A DNA stretch of 41,530 bases, taken from Clostridia bacterium. Its GTDB lineage: Bacteria; Bacillota; Clostridia; Christensenellales; QALW01. Positions 1-6,551 of this stretch are shown one piece after another. The translations under genes were made by a program, and so were the position numbers. The notes under the pieces were generated by a model that saw only the letters and a list, made by a program, of their open reading frames with translations, did no database searches and was not told the DNA's origin. Numbering within the stretch: position 1 is the stretch's first letter; each line of letters opens with the position of its first letter. The stretch is from NCBI GenBank assembly GCA_017502165.1, contig JAFVVO010000036.1, positions 1 to 41,530 of the forward strand, given 5' to 3'.

Positions 1-42
1 CACGTATTTACTGAAAAAACAGAACATGGAATTATTAAATAA
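1..42 (+). CDS. Possible C-terminal end of a gene cut by the window edge
   Basis: Frame 1 is open from the first base to a TAA at 40-42 (13 residues, ending HGIIK) and is followed about 55 bp later by a strong rightward intrinsic terminator. That fits the tail of a rightward gene lying outside the window, but 13 residues cannot identify a family and an open frame this short is expected by chance. Confidence 0.25.
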   Translation, partial: HVFTEKTEHGIIK

Positions 43-96
43 AACGATATAAAAAACGCGTAATTTTGTATAAGTTTGTAAAAAATAACGATTTTC

Positions 97-130
97 AACG
101 GAGAACACTGAGGTTCTCCGTTTTTTGTTT
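97..130 (+). terminator. Intrinsic terminator, rightward
   Basis: A 10-bp perfect stem (AACGGAGAAC / GTTCTCCGTT) with a 6-nt loop runs directly into a long T tract. It would end a rightward transcript entering from the left edge. Confidence 0.75.
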
Positions 131-182
131 TTTTTGATAACATCTGCGAAAAAGACGGTGCCTTAACTCAACATAAGTTTAT

Positions 183-220
183 AGAAAGCTCATCTTCTAT
201 TAAGGTGAGCTTTCTTTTCT
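183..220 (+). terminator. Second rightward terminator-like hairpin
   Basis: AGAAAGCTCA (183-192) pairs perfectly with TGAGCTTTCT (206-215) across a 13-nt loop and is followed by a T-rich stretch. It could be a backup terminator. The rest of 1-320 shows no convincing gene. Confidence 0.4.
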
Positions 221-320
221 GCGCCGAGCAAATATATGCTCTATTGATTTGTTGCTTAAAAATCTTAAGGCGCCATAATCGGCACTTATTGGTGGCCGGG
301 ACCAGCAATAGCTATAATCA

Positions 321-833
321 TCAACAGCGTTTTTTATTATTAAATTCATAATATGACGCCAAATAATCCTCTGGCATATCATAATCATTATATTCAATCC
401 ATAATGACACAACTTTTAAAAACCAAGTGGTATCATCCGGTAAACGTATCGTTCTTCCAAAAGCGTCAAACGTATTTTGATTATCCGGCGCTTCATATAC
501 GCCTTGTGAGGTTGGTTTGATACCATATCTTGCAAAAAACCTATCCATCACATCATAACACGCCTGGGCAGTATATCCTAATGCGCGTGCCTTTTCATCA
601 TCGAACCGCAAAATCATACGACGCATATCTTCTTTTTCTGCAAATTCGTGTAGAATCAAATAATCTTCTATATCACCATAGGCTTTCCAAAAATATGGTG
701 CAGGATTCAACCCTACTTTTCCGCAAGAACACCACATTATTGGTCCGGCGTAATCGCTTGGGTCACTGTAAAAGCGTTCTAATATTTCTCCGCAATGTTT
801 ACACGCAATGCGACAAATTTTCAAATACTCCAT
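321..833 (-). CDS. Two-domain hypothetical protein: zinc-ribbon-like N-terminus plus 'KARALGY' domain
   Basis: 170 aa, family not recognised. Residues 1-45 contain two cysteine pairs (CKHCG and WCSCG), suggesting a small zinc-binding domain; this half is clearly similar to the C-terminal part of the 1087-1587 protein (both have LER.Y.S..DY.G and C.CG motifs). The second half, from about residue 75, matches the whole 2403-2702 protein, sharing KARALGY, RFARYGI or LFARYGI, and QGVYEAPDNQNTF. The protein is therefore a fusion of two domains that also occur separately in the same operon. The ATG is preceded by GAGGA 8 nt upstream. It is the last gene of a seven-gene leftward operon, 3 nt after the previous stop. 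No function can be assigned. Confidence 0.75.
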   Translation of the reverse strand: MEYLKICRIACKHCGEILERFYSDPSDYAGPIMWCSCGKVGLNPAPYFWKAYGDIEDYLILHEFAEKEDMRRMILRFDDEKARALGYTAQACYDVMDRFFARYGIKPTSQGVYEAPDNQNTFDAFGRTIRLPDDTTWFLKVVSLWIEYNDYDMPEDYLASYYEFNNKKRC

Positions 834-836
834 TTC

Positions 837-1082
837 TTAATCCTCGTTAAATGCAGCGCGAAAGAGTGCATCCCCGTCTTTCTCCTGTCGCAACGGTTCC
901 CATACGCGCTCGTGTTCGGTACGCAGTTGCTCCAAGATATCATTGATAAACGGATCTTCGTCAAAAATCGGACGATATTGCCGTTGTAACCCTTCCAGAT
1001 TGTTAAGACACTGCTTGATACAGGCTGCTTTTCGTAGCTGGTTATGTGGCATTTTAAATAACTTTTCGATCTCTGTATCCAT
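837..1082 (-). CDS. Small hypothetical protein (81 aa)
   Basis: 81 aa, helical and charged, without cysteines suited to metal binding, signal peptide or membrane segment; not recognised. It starts at an ATG 4 nt after the stop of the 1087-1587 gene, with a GGGA-type ribosome binding site inside the end of that gene, and stops 3 nt before the next start. Tight coupling on both sides supports its being real. A longer overlapping frame (821-1096) is rejected as a shadow. Confidence 0.6.
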   Translation of the reverse strand: MDTEIEKLFKMPHNQLRKAACIKQCLNNLEGLQRQYRPIFDEDPFINDILEQLRTEHERVWEPLRQEKDGDALFRAAFNED

Positions 1083-1086
1083 AAAC

Positions 1087-1587
1087 TTATTCCCATTCTA
1101 CTTCATAATATTCTTCACAATCGGTTGTTGGGTCCACGTCATTGGTCCAGATCAGTCTCGGCCACAATGGACTTGGATCAAATGTAAACGCACCACACGT
1201 GCACGCCATCAACCCACCACCATAATCTTTCGGACTCTTGTATGTTCGCTCCAGTACCATACCGCAGCATTTGCAGGTAACACGACACAATTTATAATAC
1301 TTGACGTTTTTTTCACGCTCTCCCATACTTAACGTCTCTATCTGTCCAAACACAGGCGTATTGCGAATAAACGCATATTCCTTTGCACAGGGCACATGCT
1401 GGTTCAAACAAAGAGCATCTACCCGATGAAGCAGCCAAACCGCCTCCGGATACCATCCTTTTTTCCAAAAATGGTCGATTTCTTTCCGTGAAAGCACGTC
1501 TATTAAAAACTGAACCTCTCCACGTTCGGCAATGCAGCGTTCAATATTCGTTTGAAATAGCTTGTTTACAACAAACGGTAGAGTCAT
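1087..1587 (-). CDS. Hypothetical protein with C-terminal zinc-ribbon-like domain
   Basis: 166 aa. The C-terminal ~70 residues (CKCCG, then ACTCG) are paralogous to the N-terminal domain of the 321-833 protein. The N-terminal ~90 residues are a separate helical segment with a pattern like WLLHRVDAL...N..VP...EY..IR. I have a weak, unchecked memory of similar small helical proteins beside DUF3990/DUF3791 genes in Firmicutes. A clean GGAG lies 8 nt before the ATG. Cytosolic; no signal peptide or membrane segment. Function unknown. Confidence 0.7.
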   Translation of the reverse strand: MTLPFVVNKLFQTNIERCIAERGEVQFLIDVLSRKEIDHFWKKGWYPEAVWLLHRVDALCLNQHVPCAKEYAFIRNTPVFGQIETLSMGEREKNVKYYKLCRVTCKCCGMVLERTYKSPKDYGGGLMACTCGAFTFDPSPLWPRLIWTNDVDPTTDCEEYYEVEWE

Positions 1588-1599
1588 AAAAATACTCCT

Positions 1600-1893
1600 T
1601 TAATACAAATCCTCTGAATAGAGCTCACGCTCCATTTTTTCTTGTTTATACGTCAAGACGGTGTCTGAGAGCTGACCGCACTCGAGTGCGTGTTTAAAAG
1701 CATCCCTGCGGTTTAAAAACGCACCTTTATGATCTAAAAAGCCTTCGATTTCCTTGCGCTTACTTTTGGGAGGCAATTCAAGTACATGCATCAGTTCCCA
1801 ACAATTTGCGTGTCGGTGCCCGGAGATAATGGTTTGAATAGTTTTACCGTTCGCGTTGGTAAACGTAACGTCAATCGCTGCACAAATAATCAT
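1600..1893 (-). CDS. Hypothetical protein, phage-type 'GF.....F..R..A' pattern
   Basis: 97 aa from the ATG at 1893, chosen because an AGGAGG sits 5-6 nt upstream; the frame stays open to 1911, but the upstream ATG has no ribosome binding site. Residues around GFLDHKGAFLNRRDAFKHA resemble a motif of small phage and prophage proteins (GF.T..GRFV.R.EA..IA), and the protein has an RH..C segment. This is recollection of a pattern, not a domain assignment. It lies 12 nt upstream of the next gene in the operon. Confidence 0.65.
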   Translation of the reverse strand: MIICAAIDVTFTNANGKTIQTIISGHRHANCWELMHVLELPPKSKRKEIEGFLDHKGAFLNRRDAFKHALECGQLSDTVLTYKQEKMERELYSEDLY

Positions 1894-1903
1894 AAATTCC
1901 TCC

Positions 1904-2215
1904 TTACACAATCGTCTGATACCGGGTTTTCGGCGTAATCATCGACAAATCGCCCGAACTAAACCCGTCTAACGTAACCGAACCCACGACAAACAAACCG
2001 GGCAATCCCAGCTTGGAACGCGTTTCGATACGGCACCACACTTGGTACACGTTGCGTTTTTCATCCATCCAATAAAGCTCTGGCAACAAAAAATCCTTCT
2101 GCATCACTTCTACCGAGTATCCTTTAACTGCCTCCGGGAACGTCAGCTCGCTTTTTGTGGCCACCGCCTTCTCTACAGCTGCATATAAAGCGTTTTGTCT
2201 TTCTCTCTTGGTCAT
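1904..2215 (-). CDS. Hypothetical protein (103 aa)
   Basis: 103 aa, with a predicted mix of strand and helix, no signal peptide or transmembrane segment, not recognised. The start is supported by AAGGAG 6 nt before the ATG. The stop lies 10 nt before the next start. Part of the seven-gene leftward operon. Confidence 0.65.
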   Translation of the reverse strand: MTKRERQNALYAAVEKAVATKSELTFPEAVKGYSVEVMQKDFLLPELYWMDEKRNVYQVWCRIETRSKLGLPGLFVVGSVTLDGFSSGDLSMITPKTRYQTIV

Positions 2216-2225
2216 TTATTACTCC

Positions 2226-2393
2226 TTAAAACAAATTTTGCTCAATGGCCACCTTCTGCTTGCGCTGGAAGTGCCAATTCAGGATGCGGGCGTAAAACGA
2301 TTTCTCGTCATCGGAAGCAGCTTCCCGAATTAACGTCATCAGATCCTTGATGCTGAGCTCTTGCGCCTGCGCATACAAATTCTTCTGAGCCAT
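2226..2393 (-). CDS. Small hypothetical protein (55 aa)
   Basis: A 55-residue frame begins at the ATG at 2393 (MAQKNLYAQAQELS...) and ends at TAA 2226-2228. It has a helical, charged composition (SIKDLMTLIREAASDDEKSF). It fills the gap between two neighbouring operon genes exactly: 9 nt after the 2403-2702 stop and 10 nt before the next start. A short GGAGCAATC sequence upstream serves as ribosome binding site. The packing and codon pattern support a real gene. Function unknown. Confidence 0.65.
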   Translation of the reverse strand: MAQKNLYAQAQELSIKDLMTLIREAASDDEKSFYARILNWHFQRKQKVAIEQNLF

Positions 2394-2402
2394 GATTGCT
2401 CC

Positions 2403-2702
2403 TTATCTACCATTTATTTTAGCATATTTATAGTGAACCGCAAGGCAGTCACCCCAGCATCCATCCTCAAAAGAAGTCCATGAATCAATCACCTTCAGAA
2501 ACCAATCGTTATCAAATGGCAAACGTTGCGCCACGCCGAATGCAGTAAAGGTGTTTTGATTGTCTGGGGCTTCGTACACACCCTGGCTCGCCGGATAGAT
2601 ACCATACCTTGCAAAGAGTCTATTCACAGCTTCATAGCACGTTTGCGCTGAATAACCAAGCGCACGTGCTTTCTTATCATTAAATACAAATACCATAATC
2701 AT
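2403..2702 (-). CDS. Stand-alone 'KARALGY' domain protein (paralogue of 321-833 C-terminus)
   Basis: 99 aa, first gene of the seven-gene operon. Nearly the whole protein aligns with the second half of the 321-833 product, sharing KARALGYSAQTCYE, LFARYGI.P.SQGVYEAPDNQNTF and WFLKV. Such conservation in a short domain suggests a folded, selected unit. GGAGG lies 8 nt before the ATG at 2702; an in-frame ATG at 2696 is an alternative start. No known family recognised. Confidence 0.7.
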   Translation of the reverse strand: MIMVFVFNDKKARALGYSAQTCYEAVNRLFARYGIYPASQGVYEAPDNQNTFTAFGVAQRLPFDNDWFLKVIDSWTSFEDGCWGDCLAVHYKYAKINGR

Positions 2703-2722
2703 TTTAATTTCCTCCGTAAACC

Positions 2723-2771
2723 AAAAAAGCGCACTTCTCCCACCTTCAATAAGAAAGTAAGTGAAGTGCGC
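2723..2771 (-). terminator. Intrinsic terminator, leftward, between leader and operon
   Basis: On the minus strand a perfect 9-bp GC-rich stem (GCGCACTTC / GAAGTGCGC) is followed directly by TTTTTT. It sits between a strong upstream promoter and the first operon gene at 2702, so it either ends a small transcript or acts as an attenuator for the operon. Confidence 0.7.
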
Positions 2772-2801
2772 ATAATTGCTATACTTCGTGCAGAACAGGT
2801 A

Positions 2802-2909
2802 CTATCGTTCTGCTACTATACTGCGATCATATTTGAAACATACTATAAGCTTAAGCGTCCCGTTGCTCAATATGTTTCCACATTCGCCTGACCTTGCGAC
2901 GTAGTCCAT
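2802..2909 (-). CDS. Possible 35-aa leader peptide
   Basis: An ATG at 2909 has an excellent ribosome binding site (AGAGGA, 6-nt spacer) and opens a 35-codon frame (MDYVARSGECGNIL...) ending just before the leader hairpins. A competing frame in the same stretch encodes a very basic peptide (ERKRNKYGLRRKVRR) but lacks a good start. Either could be chance. Confidence 0.3.
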   Translation of the reverse strand: MDYVARSGECGNILSNGTLKLIVCFKYDRSIVAER

Positions 2910-3009
2910 ATTTGTTCCTCTTGCGTTCATTAAGCCGTCCGTCCCGGTCAAATCCTGAACACCGAACATATGACAATAAATTTGATATGCAGGGATTTAT
3001 TGCACAAAT

Positions 3010-3039
3010 ATAATACACTATACCGCACACTCTTGTCAA
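3010..3039 (-). promoter_or_regulatory. Sigma-A promoter, leftward
   Basis: The minus strand reads TTGACA (3034-3039), an 18-nt spacer and TATTAT (3010-3015). It overlaps the last codons of the exonuclease gene and points into the leader and the 2702-321 operon. Confidence 0.6.
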
Positions 3040-3551
3040 GAAATTATTTTCTTAAAACAAAACAACGTAGCTTTTGCATCCTCCAGACTGTCATGAGCGT
3101 TGAAGTTATAACCAAAGTACTGAGCACAAGACACAAGTTTTTGCACCTTTCCTTGATTGTATTGCGAAGCAAAGTGACGCATTACATCAAAATGCTCTTT
3201 GCACGATAAATCAATTCCGGCAGCAATTAAAAAACGAATATCGAAGCCACCGTTATATGAAACAATCAATGCTGCGTCGTTAAAAATTTTACGGACGAGA
3301 GGAAGTAATGTATGTAAATATGGTGCATTTTTAACAGTTTCCGGAGATATACCATGGACCTGTTGTGCATATTTCCATTCAGTTTTTCTGTAAGGTTTTA
3401 CATAGGAATTAAGCAATATATTGCCGTTTCCGTCTATTAAAGATATTTGAAGAATTTCATCACTTTTACTATCAAAGCCTATCGTCTCTAAATCAAAAGA
3501 AACCACTTTGTCCAAGTCTACCCTGTATTTATCAAGATCGCAATTTAACAT
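3036..3551 (-). CDS. DnaQ-like DEDDh 3'-5' exonuclease
   Basis: 171 aa, a single RNase T/DnaQ exonuclease domain. All DEDDh residues are visible: D20 and E22 in FDLET (Exo I), D104 in YNGGFD (Exo II), and H153 and D158 in HDSLED (Exo III). The family removes nucleotides from 3' ends of DNA or RNA with two metal ions and acts in proofreading, repair or DNA processing. A stand-alone copy without polymerase or helicase domains, next to an HTH gene and two transposases, suggests a processing role for the mobile element rather than replication proofreading; that is inference. The ribosome binding site is weak (AAGGA about 11 nt upstream). It probably forms a transcription unit with 3570-4028. Confidence 0.85.
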   Translation of the reverse strand: MLNCDLDKYRVDLDKVVSFDLETIGFDSKSDEILQISLIDGNGNILLNSYVKPYRKTEWKYAQQVHGISPETVKNAPYLHTLLPLVRKIFNDAALIVSYNGGFDIRFLIAAGIDLSCKEHFDVMRHFASQYNQGKVQKLVSCAQYFGYNFNAHDSLEDAKATLFCFKKIIS

Positions 3552-3569
3552 GCATGTTTTGTCCTTTTG

Positions 3570-4028
3570 TTACTGTTCTTTCTGTGAAGGATGATATCCC
3601 CCGTTACTTACTCTACCGTCTTTAGGATATGGTGTGTTTTGGGGAATCAACCATCCTGAACTTGTTTTATATGCCCCCTGTAAGCGTCCATCTGCACACA
3701 GTTTTTTTATGATCGCCCGACTTTTTTTGTGTAAATCCGCGTACTCACTTACGGAAACATATTTTTCTTGCAAAATTATGCTCGCAAAAGTATTTTCGTT
3801 TACGATAACAAGAGAACCCTTTTTATCTACATATGCTAATGTTTCTCCGCGAACATCTTCCATCTTCGCTATATTATTACTCCAATATTCATCAGAACCT
3901 TTAAATTCATTTGGATGTTTAAATCCGGTTAGCAGCGATGCTAAAACCTTTTCGTCGGCAACCAAAGTGGAACCATTGGAACACAATAATTTAAGTCCTG
4001 TTTTTGTTTTTATTAAACGTAATCTCAT
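3570..4028 (-). CDS. Excisionase-like HTH protein
   Basis: 152 aa. The C-terminal ~60 residues (SVSEYADLHKKSRAIIKKLCADGRLQGAY..SSGWLIP) have the winged-HTH pattern of MerR/excisionase (Xis)-type DNA-binding domains: helix, 'choose-the-site' helix, then a wing with a conserved Trp-Leu-Ile-Pro. The N-terminal 85 residues are beta-rich and not recognised. Such domains bend or mark DNA for site-specific recombination or regulate promoters. The gene diverges from the giant transposase with only 27 bp between the start codons, so it is a natural candidate to regulate or assist it. AAAGGA lies 8 nt before the ATG. Confidence 0.65.
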   Translation of the reverse strand: MRLRLIKTKTGLKLLCSNGSTLVADEKVLASLLTGFKHPNEFKGSDEYWSNNIAKMEDVRGETLAYVDKKGSLVIVNENTFASIILQEKYVSVSEYADLHKKSRAIIKKLCADGRLQGAYKTSSGWLIPQNTPYPKDGRVSNGGYHPSQKEQ

Positions 4029-4055
4029 AATTTTTTCCTTTCTATAGAGGTGTAT

Positions 4056-6551
4056 ATGAATAAAAATCTTTTTAATACAATTTCTTCCGAAATCGAGCAG
4101 GTGCTTTGGCGTTTTAAAAACGAGGTTTCATCAGCAAACCTTGAGCTACAGAAAAAATATATTTTAGAAGACAGTCCTTATTCAAAATGCATTAATGACG
4201 CAATTTCCAGCTATGCAGAATTCCTTTTTTATTATAACTTAAAGCTTAAGGAAGCGTTTGTTACTCGTCCAAGCTTGATAAAAGAGTTGGATCTGGATTT
4301 ATGGGTGTCTTGCGAAAACAAAACAAACCGAGAGCTTCTTGAAGAAGGCAAATCACCATACGCCTACGATTCCGAAGGTGGAAAAATCGAAATACATCAC
4401 ATCGGACAACAATATGATTCTCCATTTGCAGAATTAACCATTGATGAGCATAGTCTTGAGGGAAATAGCAAATTGCTGCATGAGATTCAGGAAAATAGCT
4501 GGCGTAATCAAGAACAACTAAAAAACAAATTTTATACAGAAAAAGCACACTATTGGAAGTTGCGTGCTTCCGGAACAATCAATTTAAGCAGTGGTGTAAA
4601 ATTTAAAAAGCTTCCACATAGAAGCTTCAGTACGCCGGAAGAAATTTCTCAAAAATTAAAAGTAATTATTGAATATTTGTTTTCCGAAGCTTCTATTGAG
4701 GATTTGAATTATATCAGCAATTTAGCCGAAAGCTACGCTTTAGTAAAAGAAATAGGTGTAAAATCCATCAGCGAATTTGTTAACAAGGAAAGACAAGACA
4801 CTCCTATCGTCTGTACGTTTTGCGGAGAGTCCGATTGTATTTCTCATGGAAGTTATAAAACATCGGGAGAAAAAATTAAAAGATATAAATGTCGAAAGTG
4901 CGGCAAAGTATTTACACAAGTTAATAACTCTATTATTTCCGGCAGCAATCTATCATTTATAGAATGGATGAGGTTTATCGATTGCCTCTTTAACGGGTTT
5001 TCTGTTGCTAAAACTGCAAAAATCTGCAACTTAAGTGAGCGTAGCGTGCAAACAAATAGATATAAACTTTTTTATGCCTTGAAATGCCTTGACGACGAAA
5101 TAGTCTTACACGACAACGTTGTTTTGGACGAAACATATTTCACCGTGAGTTATAAAGGTAATCACTCTGCCAATCCAACGATTATTCCCCGAAAATCAAG
5201 AAAACGTGGTGGCGAAAACCATGTCCCCGGAACATCTAAAGAAAAGGTTTGTGTTGCCTGCGCATTAGATGACAACGGTATATCTATTGCGCGAGTTTGC
5301 GGTTTGGGAAGTCCTACTACAAAGAAATTATCTTATACGCTCTCTTCGGCATTAAAATCGGAAAACATAGACACTTTGTATGCAGACAAAGAAACATCGA
5401 TTCAACTCTTTGCACAAGAAAATCAAATTAATTTAAAATCTGCAAAATTATTACGAAAAGGAAATCAACGTGCAACAAATCAAATAGTTAATAAAGATGT
5501 TTTATTAACAAACAAGTATCTGCAAAAAATGAACTCGTATCACAAACGATTACATTCATTTATAGACAAATTTTCAGGTATATCGAGTGCAAATTTGGCG
5601 GGATACGTTTACTTATTTGCATGGAAAGAAAGAAATAAAAACAGAGATAAAAACGAAGCTTATCGTGAGTTATTTGCAAAAATGACAGAAAGAAATACGC
5701 ATATTTCCTATGACGAGATTTGTTCGGGTCTGTTTTTACCAAATCCTTTTAGAATAGATGCTGTAAAAAAGGATATTTTTCGCAATCAAAAACGAGCAGA
5801 TGAGATATATGCGTTGTATGCCGAAGGAATGCTTCATAAGGAAATTGCAAAAATATATTCTATGACTAATCAAGGAATTGGTCGTATTATTCGTAAATAC
5901 AGTGCTTCACATTTGGCATATTCAACAAAAAAAGATAAAGAAAAAGAAGAAAAACTCTTAAAAAAGGCAATGCCTAGAGGCTACCGAATAAACTATGCTG
6001 AAAAATTTGTTAAATTATATTACGAGCGAAAAGCGTGGACCGGCAACCCTAAAGAGTTTTATGAAAATAAAGCAAGAGAGCACAACCTGTCTAAGCAAAC
6101 TATTAAATCAAGAATAGCAAAAGGTCAGCGAATTGTTGATTTAAAGGATGCTTTTTTTATTACTGATACTTTTGAATATGCGAGCTTAAAACAAGTGTAT
6201 AACAATATTTATGATGAGTTTAACTATTTGAAAGCACAAAATATACCCAAACTTCAATGTTACGATATGTTAGCCGAGAAATATAACTATGAATGTCATA
6301 ATATAATGCGAATAATTGGCATTATGAAAAAAGATACAACTAAATATTTTGGCCGAGAAAACATACGGTTGACTCACGCGGAGTCAATAAACAGAGATAA
6401 AGCTGTGTTTATCGATTATCTGCATTGGAAAGGCTCGCGTGAAAACTTCTGTATTTGGGCATCCGAAAAATACAAATTATCAAAATATTATGTAAACGAA
6501 ATTATTCACTATTGTTTGTCTGCAGATATAAAAAGATACGATATGCTTTAA
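4056..6551 (+). CDS. HNH/ENDO VII-like nuclease fused to IS1595-type transposase with C-terminal HTH segments
   Basis: 831 aa from the ATG at 4056 (AGAGG, 5-nt spacer); an in-frame GTG at 4050 overlaps that ribosome binding site and is less likely. Layout seen: residues ~95-175 carry IEIHHIGQ (H114, H115), DSPFAELT, an isolated H132 and a LLH (H142), the pattern of LHH-type HNH/ENDO VII nucleases; ~253-282 is a CxxC...CxxC zinc ribbon; ~355-540 is an IS1595-type catalytic core with LDETYF (D358), YADK (D444) and MNSYH (N493, H496), consistent with the DDN clade; ~580-615 is a sigma-region-4-like HTH (LYAEGMLHKEIAKIY), followed by at least two more HTH-like segments to the end. IS1595 transposases are normally ~300-350 aa, so nearly 500 residues are extra. 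Its stop overlaps the convergent 6548-7600 gene. AT-rich compared with the chromosome to the right. Confidence 0.8.
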   Translation: MNKNLFNTISSEIEQVLWRFKNEVSSANLELQKKYILEDSPYSKCINDAISSYAEFLFYYNLKLKEAFVTRPSLIKELDLDLWVSCENKTNRELLEEGKSPYAYDSEGGKIEIHHIGQQYDSPFAELTIDEHSLEGNSKLLHEIQENSWRNQEQLKNKFYTEKAHYWKLRASGTINLSSGVKFKKLPHRSFSTPEEISQKLKVIIEYLFSEASIEDLNYISNLAESYALVKEIGVKSISEFVNKERQDTPIVCTFCGESDCISHGSYKTSGEKIKRYKCRKCGKVFTQVNNSIISGSNLSFIEWMRFIDCLFNGFSVAKTAKICNLSERSVQTNRYKLFYALKCLDDEIVLHDNVVLDETYFTVSYKGNHSANPTIIPRKSRKRGGENHVPGTSKEKVCVACALDDNGISIARVCGLGSPTTKKLSYTLSSALKSENIDTLYADKETSIQLFAQENQINLKSAKLLRKGNQRATNQIVNKDVLLTNKYLQKMNSYHKRLHSFIDKFSGISSANLAGYVYLFAWKERNKNRDKNEAYRELFAKMTERNTHISYDEICSGLFLPNPFRIDAVKKDIFRNQKRADEIYALYAEGMLHKEIAKIYSMTNQGIGRIIRKYSASHLAYSTKKDKEKEEKLLKKAMPRGYRINYAEKFVKLYYERKAWTGNPKEFYENKAREHNLSKQTIKSRIAKGQRIVDLKDAFFITDTFEYASLKQVYNNIYDEFNYLKAQNIPKLQCYDMLAEKYNYECHNIMRIIGIMKKDTTKYFGRENIRLTHAESINRDKAVFIDYLHWKGSRENFCIWASEKYKLSKYYVNEIIHYCLSADIKRYDML

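Larger units (their letters stand above)
2723..3003 (-). ncRNA. Candidate ~280-nt leader or small RNA
   Basis: A near-consensus promoter (TTGACA, 18 nt, TATTAT) would start a leftward transcript near 3003, and an intrinsic terminator ends it near 2723. In between, an additional hairpin (GCAGAAC / GTTCTGC, 2790-2813) and two GGGACG...GCTTAA segments are visible. No convincing long protein frame fills the interval; the best small frame is listed separately. It could be a stand-alone small RNA or an attenuator leader of the seven-gene operon. No known RNA family recognised. Confidence 0.35.

Noticed and set aside
821-1096. 91-aa frame on the minus strand
   Set aside because: Overlaps the 837-1082 gene in another frame; the latter fits exact operon spacing.
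2851-3039. 62-aa frame with a basic C-terminus
   Set aside because: The start lies in the promoter, without a ribosome binding site; only a possible relic. Kept as a note under the leader region.
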